Shown here: in pieces, positions 1-12,018 of the stretch
How positions within the stretch are numbered: the first letter of the stretch is position 1
Layout: every line of letters starts with the position of its first letter
Source of the DNA: Cladocopium goreaui
Taxonomy: Eukaryota > Sar > Dinophyceae > Suessiales > Symbiodiniaceae
Assembly: GCA_947184155.2 (NCBI GenBank)
Contig: CAMXCT020002669.1
Location: 505,501 to 569,500, forward strand
DNA length: 64,000 nt
Direction: 5' to 3'
The notes under the pieces: model-generated
What the model saw: only the letters and a program-made list of their open reading frames with translations
The model's database searches: none
Told to the model about the DNA's origin: nothing
Made by a program: the position numbers and the translations under genes

Positions 1-340
1 CTGGGTTGCTGAAACTTGCCGAAGGAGCCTGAGGCACATTGCTAGATCCTGCGGCAAAACTCATCATTGGGCTCGTCGCTCCAATCAAAGGTGTAGGCAC
101 TGATATCGAACCAGGCATCATTCCAACACATCCAGCGCTATTGCTTTGAGGTCCTTGTTGGTGTTCTCCTCCAAGCACGCTGGATGGTGAGCTCACACTA
201 CCGGGACGGTAGTTATTCCATGCGGGCGATGGAGATGGATAAAAAGAGCTGGGTCTGGTCGATGCCATTCTCATAGATGCGTCGCCAGACCGAGCAGCTT
301 GATTCCAAGGATCGCCATGAGGGTCCTGCATTGGATCCAT
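1..340 (-). CDS. N-terminus of a probable LTR-retrotransposon polyprotein (partial, runs off left edge)
   Basis: Reading the minus strand from an ATG at 340, the frame is open for 113 codons to the window edge. It begins MDPMQDPHGDPWNQAARSGD and continues as a Ser/Pro/Gly/Met-rich, disordered stretch. The start lies about 45 bases downstream of a primer-binding-site-like sequence ending in TGG (350-385), which is the expected spacing for the Gag-Pol ORF of an LTR retrotransposon. From memory, DPW-rich disordered N-termini occur on Copia-type polyproteins of dinoflagellates, but no Gag zinc knuckle, protease, integrase or RT is inside the window, so the class is inferred. It could also be the first exon of an unrelated low-complexity protein. 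What supports the mobile-element reading is the PBS context and the uninterrupted frame in a window where host exons are short. Confidence 0.5.
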   Translation of the reverse strand, partial: MDPMQDPHGDPWNQAARSGDASMRMASTRPSSFYPSPSPAWNNYRPGSVSSPSSVLGGEHQQGPQSNSAGCVGMMPGSISVPTPLIGATSPMMSFAAGSSNVPQAPSASFSNP

Positions 341-349
341 GGTAGTCCC

Positions 350-385
350 GGTAGGGAGCCCGGATTGAACCGGGCTCCGCTACCA
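350..385 (-). other. Primer-binding-site-like hairpin upstream of the polyprotein start
   Basis: On the minus strand the segment starts TGGTAGCGGAGCCCGG and folds back on itself: GGTAG and GGAGCCCGG pair with CCGGGCTCC and CTACC around a TTCAAT loop, with one bulged C. Its complement ends in CCA with a tRNA-like 3' end (GGCTCCGCTACCA), as expected of a tRNA primer site. The upstream LTR would then end near 387 (minus-strand ...GCTACA) and extend rightwards. Its far end cannot be set because no second LTR copy is in the window. Distinguishing a PBS from a plain hairpin needs the matching tRNA. Confidence 0.45.
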
Positions 386-400
386 CTGTAGCACAAAATG

Positions 401-3400
401 GATGAAATGCGGAGTGGATGGATACGGTTAGAACATGGCAAACACCGCACGAAGCGCGGTCACAGCACAGGCTATCCTGTTTTTACTTGTGCCCAAGACG
501 TCTATCGGAGCAAGGACTGTACATGTCACCTGGCAGCTGCATGGAAAGGACGTGACACTGGAATGTGTTTCTCAATACAAATCCCCATTTGTTCAGATCT
601 ATCGACTCATGTGCCTCGAAGACAGGTCCCAGTCGCTCGTCGTCGGCATAGGCCTCGCATCCGGACCCGGTAAACATCAATGAATCATAATATCATAATG
701 AATCTATGGATCTATAGTGGATCTATAACGGATCTGCAATGGATCTATAGTGGATCTATTCATAATCCAGGGGTCTATCATCGTCCACTACTCGAGATGT
801 GCCGAGGCTCCAAACACGCAGGATTCTCACCTGACCTACACAGTTGTCCGGTGTGATGTTGCCCAATGCCTCACGGGACAGACATAGATTGGGCGACCAT
901 GGGGCGATCTCCCCAGGATTTCGATGAGAATTGCAGTGATGTTTCCTTTTTTGAAAATGAGTAGGGATCATGTAGGATCAAGGCTTTCACCGTTGAACTT
1001 TTGCGAGTTCTTTGGAATTTGATCTCTCATTCCAAGGAAGGCCCTGATGCAAACCGCAAGCTGATTAAAATACTGAAGAAGTGGCTTTGTCCTCACGCGA
1101 TATAATCTAGTACCTCCATGTAGCTCCCATGAATCACCACCACCATCATCATACCCTGTGTTTCCATGTCCAGCTCCAACAACCGGCAAGTTGCCACTGG
1201 GGAAGCATATTCCACCAAGCCCGGGATGTCATACTTATGGCCAAGCACGATCTCAGGGCGGGTAAAATGCTGCAACTACTGTGGGCAATGGCTATGGGTT
1301 GGTTCTCCAAAAAATGCTGGACCTCCTAAAGGCTATTAAAGGCTACACCGCCGCAAAAAATCAAACATGCCAACAACCACATGACACCATGTGAGCGGAT
1401 TTTGTTGGAGTTCTGAGGTCATTGAAATTCGGAGACACAAGCTGTCAAACTGAAGATACACAGTATCTTTCCTGATTCCATGAAACTATATCAATTATCT
1501 TTGCGACAGAAAGGTCCTCCAACATAATTAGAATTCCTCTTGACTCCGTAAGTCCTTCTCAATACGCCTAAATTCGTAGTCCTTTCAAAATTCAAAACCA
1601 CAGAAATAGTTCTTTCAAAATTCAAAAACCACAGAAATATATCAAACAATAAAGCACATCCATTGCATTCTCTCCTGGAAGTCTTGGTCCGGAGGGGTGC
1701 CTAGCTTGGGGTCCTCACAGCAACTATCGAAACCAAGTGCCAAGCCATGCCACAACTGGCCCTCTCCGCGACACAGCCTGACCACGACTGACCACGACTG
1801 GCCAGACAATGCAGTCGGGGATTGGATGATGTTGTGTCTTTCAATTAAACAAATAATTATATAACTGGGAATTAGATTTAAATAGTAGAATTAGTCACTT
1901 GTATACATTGGAAAATACCTTTCACGCACTTTTCCAAGGAATGTGTGTTCATATGGCAGTTCCGAGTTTTTTTTGTATCCTTCCTATAGATGAGACTTCA
2001 ATCTTGCCATTTTAAGCCACTGAAAATTCAGCAACGTCGAAAAACCAGCCTGTATAGATGTATTCCAGCATGTGCTGCACGGACTCGGTCGTTGGAAGTT
2101 GGAGGTGGCGGACACTCGATGGGATGGACAAGTAACAAAAAAACCAACAATCCAACATGGCAATGGGAAATCCACCATTTATAGAAGACATATGAAGTTA
2201 TTATCCAAAAATATGTCCCGTTTCATTAAAAGATCCGTTTGTGGGGATTTGTCCATGTGTATCCATGTGTTAAATGACCGGAGGGCAATTCTGTCCTTTT
2301 TTTTTCAAAGCCACCCAAGAGGCATTCTGCTCGTTTTCATCTAGGAGCCTCCTCGTCAGCATCAGAGATCAGAATCTCGCGAGCCTTCACAGTGCACCGA
2401 CCCAATATTGGCACATATTGGCACCCTCACTATGCAAATAGATGATATCATCAGCAAGTGAATCTTGAGAATGGATAATATTGACCTAATGACATCATCA
2501 TCATCATCATCATCATCATCGTCATCTATTGATGACAATGGTCCAGCAGGAGAAAAATAAGATTGGAATCCACCTGCTGTTTCTTCTGAAGATAGTGGAA
2601 GCTATCTATATGCTATCTATCTAGGCTGTTTCCTGAAACAAACTGAAACACATCGGCATTGATGGTCCATTTGCTATGCGAACTGATGGGACGTGGCAGC
2701 ATGCAGGAGCTTAGTGCTGAAAAATGGGCTTCCAGTTAGGAAGACCCATACATATACAGTACTAGTATACAGTATATATATATTATATATATAATTATAT
2801 ATATGTATGTATGTATGTGTGATTATGACATATGCAGATAATAATATATACGGTACGGCATAATATATTCCGCACATACATATATATATATATATGACGT
2901 GCTCATACGTATTCAACTATTCTACAACTGGGATGAACTGGGTTCAAAGTTATAATTACCATGGTGATTCATGGTTATAAAATGTATGAACATGTTATAA
3001 ACCACAAAAATCCCAGTGGTCGCACCTGACTTTCCTTCATATCTGAGTCCAACATCGCTGCAAAGACTTCCGAGGCGGCTGCCAGCACTGCCTACAGCAG
3101 CAAAAGATGGTGTATGATGGCAAATATAAATCCATATAATATATAATATTATACAATAATATATATATATATACTTATTTATCTTAACTTAACATTACTT
3201 AACTAATCTAACATGTATACTTAGCGATTCTTTGTTTGTCTATCTTTTTCGGGTTTCGAGATAGCTTCGGGCCGTGCAAAAACGTAACGGAATGATGCAT
3301 GGTGAGTAAATCGGTAAATCCGCACGCGAAACTTGCAGTCTGTCGTATCAGATTATCAGTACGACGGGCAGTGTTCTGCTATGATTTTACAATACGCTCT

Positions 3401-6400
3401 AAGCACAGATTTCAATAGATTTCATGTTATCCTTTCACTCAGATCGCATTGAACTCCTTACAAATGCAATCAATGAATATCAATGACCATTTCTTGATCT
3501 CTTTCAGGTTGTCAGAATCCGTGCTGCACAGCATCAGACAATGCTGCATTCAACACAAAGCAGCCACTGTCCATCATGCCAAGAAGACAGGATAAGATAC
3601 TGATCATACTGTCAACAATTCTTAAGCCAACATTTGTGCAACGAGGTGAACAACATTGCAATTCTTCTAGCCTGCCACTTTACCTCCATCGCACTAACAT
3701 TTCGCCATCGGCTTGGCCCCAGACCCTGTGAACGGGAAAGCGAGTCTCACCACAAATCACCTGTGGCAGAAAGCAGGGAATCTTCGGTTGTGGATCAAAA
3801 GCCTGGTGCCCTACCATAAAATAGCTCATTAGTATAGCTGGTTATTCCCACAATCATATGGCATCATATGGCAATAGGTTTTGACCCATCCCTATTTACT
3901 GAGCATCAGCCATGGCCTCAACGTCGGTGAATCTTCGATCGCCCCAGATCTGCCGGGTGATCTTTTGTGGATAACCCACCTGCAACAAGTTGACCACACA
4001 CGGCTACATCGAACAGTGGGAACGTGGGGATAAGGGATAATCATGATTAATGGATAATCAGCATTTACGGTCGTAACATGTCATTTTTTCAGTTCTGGCT
4101 TGAGGTCCACGGCTGGTGATTGGTAGGAATTGAAAATTGAAACTATTCAATTTTGAGCTTGTTGGTTGAGCCGTTGCAAGTGGACAAGTTCGGGGAATGG
4201 ATTTCACCCAAGTTAACGGTGCCAGCATTTGGGTTTGGAAGATTGGGCACCCTCAACTGCCTCAACTCCACTGGTTTATCATCATTTGCCCCATTAAGAT
4301 AGGCATTTGAGGGTATACCAATGTATACATATTACCGTATTTTCACATACACCCAATTTGGGCGTTGCATTGCGCAACTCGTCACAACACGACCTGTGTT
4401 TGCATCTGCTTCAAAAAACCAGGCACTTGAATCCAGAACAGCCAAGTACCAAACGTTGTGAGCAGGCTCCGTCTTTTGAAGTTTGATGACAAACCTGCAG
4501 CTCAGCGGCAATCACGCACCAAAAAGAGCAGTGTTTGGCAGTACATCTGCACTTCTCAGCCACATGGTTTCATCTCATGTCGTGCACTTGTTCCTCATGT
4601 TCCTGTTCAAAGTTGATTGCCGTTTGTTTTGATGGAATTCTCCTGAAGCGCTGATCGGTTGATCCAGGATTTTTTTCGGGCAGGAGTGACCGCAGCTGGC
4701 TCTTCAGAATCTGAGAAGAAGGCGCGTAATGATGGAGCGTATGTGGATATAAATGATTATAAATGATTCTAAATGCATCAAATCCTCCGACAAAGACACC
4801 CAACTCTTCAGCTTCTCAACTCATCTGCTTCCCTGTTGCCTAACAGCTTGAACGACCAGGTGGTTCTCATCTCCATGATTGCTCTGGAACCTGGACACAA
4901 AGTCCGAATGTGTACTGCTTGAAGCTGGAGCTAAGGACAGAATTGTGCAATCAATTCGGATGGTATTTTCAGAGTATGGACTATGACTAAGATATGGATG
5001 AATACGCTTAATGTTCTGGTGATAATTATACTCATCTCAAATATGGATGAATATGGCCAAAACACGTTGGACATGAAGATGTAAAATCACCACGAAAATT
5101 CCCTTTTGCTGTGCGTGTCGTGGTCGACTGATTCACTATGGAACCATGGGCAGTTGTGATAAACGCTAAGGACGTGCGTTCAGATCCAGTCCCAATCTTC
5201 CTATGGCTTACATTACAATAATCCCTAATAAACCAATTCGGATAGTTCCCTATGGTATATAACTATAATCAAAAGAGGCATCACAACTTCATGGCTCAAT
5301 CGGCAAGCAACGTCAGTCTCCATAAAGTACTCCGGATGGACATGGTCATCTTGTGAACCTGAAAAACAGCCGGCCACCTACTGGTTACAACAGCAACTGC
5401 TAGAGCTATGTACAGTTCAATGGAGCGGATTGCGAATGCCGCAATGCTAAAAACATTGAATGAAAAGAAGGATCTCTATGGATCTGCCTTCCTTCAGTTG
5501 TGGGTCATCACCTTTTTTGTGTATATGTTCATGTGTTCCAAATGTCAAAAAAAACTAGATGAATGCCAATTATGTGGCCTGCCAATCGGGTTTCTTCGCT
5601 GCATTCCAAGTGGACAGCTTTTGCCAGGCACCATTCACCTGTTCGGCACGGAATATGGAGAACCCCGGAGGTCTTGAAATGTCCGAAACGTCTCGTCCAT
5701 CATTGGCGAACTTCATGGCGAATATGACTATATCTGCTGAAGGGGCGACAACTCAGAGAATCCACAACTCTCAAGGCAAAGCCTGGAAATTCTAGAACTG
5801 TCTATTTCTCAACAAGTCATCAGAGACTCCTCAGAAAAATGCAGACTGCCACACTAATCTACATTGGAGGAATTGGGATAATACCAGTCTCAAAAGCCTT
5901 GATTTTAGAAAGGTTTTATATCCTGCAACAACTTTGGCGTCATGTCTGAGGTCTGCCCCCCCTGCCTTTGCTTCCAAGGAGAGTCCTTGGATCTTCGAGC
6001 AGCCCATGCCGATCTTGTCAGGGCACATACGACATAAGATGATGTAGTTGTACTGCTAGGAATCAATCACTACCTAAGATTATCTGCATATTTCACCAAG
6101 AATCAATGGTTCCAGCTGACGACAACTGCTTGGCGAATGCTTGAACTGCCCAAAAGATACAGTATCAATTCCAGAAACAAGATGAAACAAGAGCCAGTCT
6201 CAGTCAATCTTGGAAATCAACACATGTTCCCGATCCCAAATCTACATTCTTTTAAGATAAACTACTACAGTATTTTGTGAATGTGAAAATACATAAACAA
6301 TCATAAACACAAACTGCCAAACTTCTCCAAACAAAACATGGCACTTCCAAAACCAGTTGCAATTTGTTATCATTCTACTAGTTGATGGTTTCAACCAATC

Positions 6401-6526
6401 CCAAAACATACTTGTCACTTAGCTGGGTACCGTCATGCTTGTTATGTTTGTTTTAGGGATGGAAAAATAAAGCATACCAACCAATTCATTGGTTTATACA
6501 ATCAGTCTATCAATCATTTATCATTT
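401..6526. other. No supported gene; AT-rich spacer or intron DNA
   Basis: Only short frames occur here and none shows a recognisable domain. Visible content: GGATCTATA-type short direct repeats at about 700-765, a (CAT)n tract at about 2493-2526, TA-rich dinucleotide tracts at about 2765-2900 and 3130-3175, and ordinary unique sequence elsewhere. A 73-codon minus frame at 968-1189 and a 65-codon one at 5831-6028 have protein-like composition but no splice-site or domain support. Confidence 0.5.
2493..2526. repeat. (CAT)n microsatellite
   Basis: About eleven CAT units, ending in one CGT-type variant. Confidence 0.85.
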
Positions 6527-6624
6527 CTGGTTGGTGGTTTTAACCATCTTGAAAAATATTAGTCAATGGGAAGGATGACAACCCATATATTATGGAACAA
6601 AAAATGTTCCAAACCACCAACCAG
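6527..6624. mobile_element. MITE-like palindromic element, family B copy 1
   Basis: A 98-bp segment starts CTGGTTGGTGGTTT and ends AAACCACCAACCAG, a perfect 14-bp terminal inverted repeat. The interior is shared with the copy at 21886-21989, including the ATATTAGTCAATGGGAAGGA segment and the CCCATATATTATGGA segment. ATTT occurs directly on both sides, but a longer target duplication is not visible here. It has no coding capacity. A shorter relative of the right half is at about 54160-54222. Confidence 0.7.
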
Positions 6625-7180
6625 ATTTGTTTGGAAGTCCATAAAAATCATTCCAATCCATCCAGTTCCAGGTCCGGTGAGGTATTACCTTCATAAATTT
6701 CCACCAAAGGACGTTGCACGCCCATGCCGTCGCCTCTGTCCTGAAACCAATGCACATTTCTGGCGGTTTGGAACCCCTGAAAGGACCATGTCAGTCATTG
6801 GAAAATCATTGGGGGAAATCATCCCAAATATGATATATATATATACATATATATTATATATATATATATTATATATATATGGTTGAAAATAACACACCTA
6901 TTATCATATTCTTGACACAACCAACCAGAGAATACTTGAGATTGGCCAAAACATGAGCCTTGGCAAAGAAACCAAAGATGTGGGGACCCGTCCAATGTCG
7001 TCAGAGTCTTGACTGTTATCACCAGAGGGCACTAGGTGTTTGCCCACACTCTTTTCAACTAGACATCTCGGGAAACCCAACTGTCATTGTCTTTGAAGTC
7101 AAGGGGGAACTGAAACGTCCCTCACCCAGACAACTTCCCATCTCTGATCTGAACCCTTTTTTTGGGATGGCAACATTCAC

Positions 7181-7269
7181 TGGACTGGAGCAGCCGAAGA
7201 CATTCCGATCCTTCCACTCCACAGCGGCCAGCACATGGCCCTGCTCAAACTCAAACACGAAAGCCTGTG
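7181..7269 (-). CDS. Candidate exon of an unrecognised protein
   Basis: The minus strand reads (Q)AFVFEFEQGHVLAAVEWKD and continues to CSSP between an acceptor (CCGCAG at the right end) and a GTGAAT donor (left end). The composition is that of a folded protein and the frame stays open beyond both sites. No flanking exon could be joined with agreeing phase, so the gene it belongs to is unknown. It may belong to the same minus-strand transcription unit as the ubiquitin-like exons at 14859-19283, which is an inference from strand only. Confidence 0.3.
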
Positions 7270-8714
7270 CTGCGGACAGTCAAGGGAGTTCATCGAACCT
7301 GGGGCGTTTGTAAAAATGCAAGCGTTGAGTCCTGCGGTTCACCCTGGACTGTTCTCGCCAAACCCTAATGTGGCATCCTCATATATTCAATAGATTCAAT
7401 AGACCTTGGGGCCCCCAAAGCAGCTGGCCATACTAAATTCTGTAGTACCATCTCTGATCATTTTGAGTATTTTCCCATGCTTGGTTGTTCCCAGCGGATC
7501 TTTCCCCATTTTTTGCTGATTTTCTCAGTATCCAATTACTTGTAGTATATCACTGCTAATTCAACCAACAAATTCAATCTCCAACTTAGAAATAGAGAAG
7601 TCTAAAGCACTTGGGAAAATGGAAAAATCATGGGCTTGGCTGTTTGCCCCAAAATCGGACCCAAAATCCATTGGATATTCGAATGATTTTCCCTAATAGA
7701 CAGCTAGAGCTACCTGAGGTACACCCCATTTTCAGACACTATAGAATCACTTGTAGAAATCAGCAAAAAACATAGTAGAAAAAAAAGCAAACTAAATTTC
7801 ACAGTGAAAAAAAAAATAGAAACAAAAACTTACAGTAAAAAACCATGGTGGTACACCCCATGTTGCCCCGCCTGATCTCGAGTCTGTCCAGGCAAAGACG
7901 CCCAGTACTCGACAGACCTGGCGGTCTAACACAACGAAGACGGGACTGGTTTTAGATACTTTAATGATATGTTGATGTATCTTATAGTGGTATCGGTATT
8001 AGCCATTGTTAACCATTAATACTAAATAATTATAGATGTTTGAAATCAAAGTGACTATTCCTTTGTGGGATGGTGTTTCATGTTTTCCTTACATTGCATG
8101 TTCATTGCCTTTTTGAACAAAAACACCATCCCACATAATGCAGGCACAACATTCAACTGGACCGCTCACTCCCTATGAACTCTGCAGGCCGACCGTTGCG
8201 TTTCGTTGGGGAAGCCACTTGCGAATCTTCCGATGCACTTTCTCTTGATCGGATGAGGATTGTCTGTGTCCAACATTCTGATCATTCTGCCACGCCCAAG
8301 AATACATCCCTGAGTGCACGATCGCAACATGCGGGCCCCACCCCGTGTTGATGAGGTGCGCCGGTTCATGGTTCATGTAATGTCCTGGCAGAAGGTCGCC
8401 CCATATCAAGACCTTCTCTGAGGTACAGGAAAACACTGTGTTGCCATATCTGCTGTTGAAAGTTGGCACTGATCTTGGAATTCGTCACGACAACTTATAT
8501 CCACTTGCTATAAGGCCCTAAAAAATCAACCAAGAAAGTCCTGGGTGCATCGCAATCTTTACATTGGCAGCGACATAGTGATCGTCTCCGTAGTCGGACT
8601 GAGCGGATGCAGACTCAACGGGAACCTTTTCTGTTTGTCCTACCAGGTCCTACCAGAAACACCGTTGAAGTATGCCGAGTTTCGAATCACGGAGTTTGCC
8701 AGGAAAATCCACTA

Positions 8715-8816
8715 CCCTCCGGTAATTTAACATATAGCTATTGAAAATGGCCATTTATAGTGGATTTACCCATTGAAAATGGTGATTTTCCATAGTTATG
8801 TTAGTTTACCAGAGGG
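8715..8816. mobile_element. MITE-like foldback element, family A copy 1
   Basis: A 102-bp element begins CCCTCCGGTAATTTAACATA and ends TAGTTTACCAGAGGG, an imperfect inverted repeat over roughly 35 bp per arm, flanked by TA on both sides. Its interior (GAAAATGGCCAT ... ATGGTGATTTTC) is shared with the copy at 18966-19067. TA flanks fit Tc1/mariner-type or similar target choice. It has no coding capacity. Confidence 0.8.
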
Positions 8817-9212
8817 TAGTTTTCAGATGTTTTCAGTTTCCAAGGATCAGACTCATCCCTTCGACCATAGATTGAAGGACACCATGGAGCCGCCACTGTT
8901 AAACGTTCAAGTGGGCATAGGTCAAAAAGCTGTGACCCAACGACTTTACCAATGGCTATTTGTGGTGTCAAATATGTTCAAATGGCCAAATTGTATTTTT
9001 AGATTGATCATACACATTTAATTGCCACCCATCTTTCATGGGGATACAGGTCGTGGAAGATGTGTAGATCTACCCCACTCCCATCTCTTCTCACCCCATC
9101 TCGGTCTTGCACAGGGATGAGCCCTGAGGAAGTGTCTCGAGCGCTCCTCCGACCTGCAACAATGGATTCTGGGCTTTAGTGGGGGTGATCTTGGGGGCAC
9201 ATTCCCGAGATA

Positions 9213-9290
9213 CCCTCCGGGAAACTCACATAGCTAATGAAAATGGCCATGGATAGTTGATTTATGTTGATTTACCATGATTTACCAATG
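9213..9290. mobile_element. Truncated family A element (left half)
   Basis: Begins CCCTCCGGGAAACTCACATA after a TA and continues with the family interior GCTAATGAAAATGGCCATGG, but the right arm is not recognisable. A right half lacking an obvious left arm ends at 10151 (GTTAGTTTACAGGAGGG followed by TA). Confidence 0.55.
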
Positions 9291-11802
9291 TTTACTGATC
9301 TAACTCAAAGCATCCAAACTTCGTAAAAATCCAACTCCAATCCCGTTGCGATTCTCGGATCATTTCATATCAAGCTTGGAAACTCCAATGATCTAGAGTC
9401 TTGAGGGACAGCGTTAATGGAATTCCCAGTCAATTCGCAAACAAAAACTGGCCATTGGATACATTGGCCGTGGATGGTTTCGGAATTCTGACTCACTCAA
9501 ATCCGTTTTCGTTAGGGCCTTTAGGGAAACACACATTTATAACTAGCTACTTAAATGATATCTGCAGTTCTGTCTGGTGGTTTCTGGGCTACATAACTTC
9601 TGTACGTTGTGACAGTTGTGAGTTCAGATCATCTCCAGCGTGGTGGAACTTGTTACCAACAAGCGACACATCAGTGACCGACCCTCGTGCTTTCAACTAC
9701 TTGAGCTTCGACAAAAAAAGGTGTGCTCAGGACATCTCAGGACCATCTATAAATATCATAGGATTAGTTTTTGGTTTGTTGTGGATGATCAATAAATTAT
9801 ATTAGAGGATTATCATGGATTATCTATATATTATCATATTATATTCATATTATAAATATCATAGGATTATCTACCAATAGGTTTTCCCAGTTGTGGTTGA
9901 CCAACCACACCCCACTTCTCCAATTGTCAACCAGAAAGACATCGTTGGTCAAGTCCAGCCTGGTGACATTGCCATGCTCCGCCAATCCTCGCGGCTCAGA
10001 AAGGATTGATCTTGTCGGAACCTGCTCAGAAAGGATGGGCCTTCATGGCGATGGGGACTAACATCTGTAACACCCATTGATTCATATCATTTTCCGAGGG
10101 AAACCCAGGGAAACCATGGCTTTTCCACATCTATGTTAGTTTACAGGAGGGTAGATGTTACTTCCAGGGCCTTGGAGACATGTGGAAAACTATCTCTGGG
10201 GCAGATGACCCATTTATAGATGATTTAGCTATGAAACGTGGTGATTTTCCATGGCCATGTGAAACTACCAGAAGCTACGTACCAGGCAGACAGATCTGAA
10301 CATCAATGCAACAGGACAGGCAAAGCATTCAGCAAAAACACAACCAGACTTCTAGTCCGATTTGTCAGGGGCGCATGGTATGCAAATGACAGCATTCTTC
10401 AATGCTGACACAGATTTGGGTAGGGGTCCATAGTTAGCAATGGACACAGATTGTGTGGGTCACCTGGGGATTGAACAACCCATTATCATGAGCGAACCAT
10501 TGAAGCCATTCCCTATCAATGGAGGTTTTATTGGGAACATCTAATATATATATATATATATGTGTGTGTGTACACATATATAAAAATGATTACAAACTAG
10601 TATAAATGCATATATGGAGAATTGTCCATTGCCATGTTTGATTACCAGAGGTTATCCCCAATCAAGGAAACACCACGAAGAAAACGTGGTACAAACGACC
10701 AAGCAGAAATCAGTACACGAGCAGCACATCCAATTGCTACAGTATCACCCCTGGCTGAGTACACCCGGGTGGGGCTGAAAATGGGGTGTACCGGTGTACC
10801 CCATTCCATCCACTGGGTTTATCATCATTTGTTCTTCTCAAAAGGAACATGAATGAGATGAATTCGGGATATTAAAACATATTAAAACTCCCCCATTCTC
10901 AGGTCCACAGCCAAATATCCCCCGGTGTTAGCTCGATGAAAAACGAACCAAAGAGTTTTGGTGAAATCCCATGGACAATATCTCCATGTTGCAGTATTTC
11001 AAAACATTTACCAGCATAATCATTCATAATCAAGATACTTCCAATCGAAATTGAAGTATATTGGATGTTTTTCATATATTGGATTAGTATACATCCCCTT
11101 TTTTTCCTTTTTTCATACTTCCAATTCATTCATACTTCCAATCTTCATCAATCTTCCATATCTTTGATGAGATCTTCCGTGGCTTTTCGCTGGGATCCCA
11201 GCGGCCCCTCTCGCAGGATGGAGCGCCAATCAACATCCAACGGCTCCGGCGACTCCATCGCTCAGGATCTGCATGGGTCGAGGAGGATGCGATGGATGGA
11301 TGGAGGATGAGGTCAGGTATTCAGGTATTCAGGTATTCCATAAGGTAGTGAAGTTACTTATATAATGAAAAACTCATTGGGTGCCTCATAGTTTCTACTT
11401 GGGAAAGTAGAACGGTTCAAAGTTCCAAACATGTATTGAATGAACAAAACTAACTTAGAGTAACTAGAGTCTAATTTAACGTTCTCAGTGTGGTTGGAAA
11501 TTGACGTTGTCGCTGTTGCACTGGCAGCATGCTTTCTCTTAAACGACCATGACAATCATGACAAGTCCAGGCTTGATCCAGGAGCAGCGTCACAAAAAAA
11601 AGCAATGATCACTGATAAATCAAATAATACACAAATAGGTCCGTAATTAGTAATACTATACACACTTGCATGTGTGTATAAAAATGCGCGTGTATGAAGC
11701 CACGCACACTTATACCAGGATATCACACACACACATATGTATGTATGTATGTATACATATATATATATGATTATATATAAATAGATTTTATGTGAATGAA
11801 TA

Positions 11803-11868
11803 TCTACAAATATCTACATATATCTACATATATCTACATATATCTACAAATATCTACAAATATACATT
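11803..11868. repeat. Short tandem repeat, ATATCTACAT-type unit
   Basis: About six degenerate 10-12-bp units of ATATCTACAT(AT), directly before a CAT/CGT array. Confidence 0.7.
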
Positions 11869-11873
11869 TATAT

Positions 11874-12018
11874 ATCATCATCATCATCATCATCATCGTC
11901 ATCATCGTCATGATCGTCATGATCGTCATCATCATCATATCATCATCGTCATCGTCATCATCGTCATCATCGTCATGATCGCCATGATCGTCATCATCGT
12001 CATCATCGTCATCATCAA
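11874..12018. repeat. Interrupted (CAT/CGT/GAT) trinucleotide array
   Basis: About 48 trinucleotide units of CAT interspersed with CGT and GAT. The reverse strand is open as poly-Asp/Met and the forward strand as poly-His/Ile/Ser. These frames are repeat artefacts, not genes. Confidence 0.85.

Noticed and set aside
370-385. tRNA gene at the left edge
   Set aside because: GGTTCAATCC resembles a B box, but no anticodon arm or D arm is present upstream and the segment is explained by a hairpin/PBS.
8173-8469. SET-domain-like exon (NHEPAHLINTGWG)
   Set aside because: It lacks the NHSCxPN and GEELTxxY motifs and consistent splice sites.
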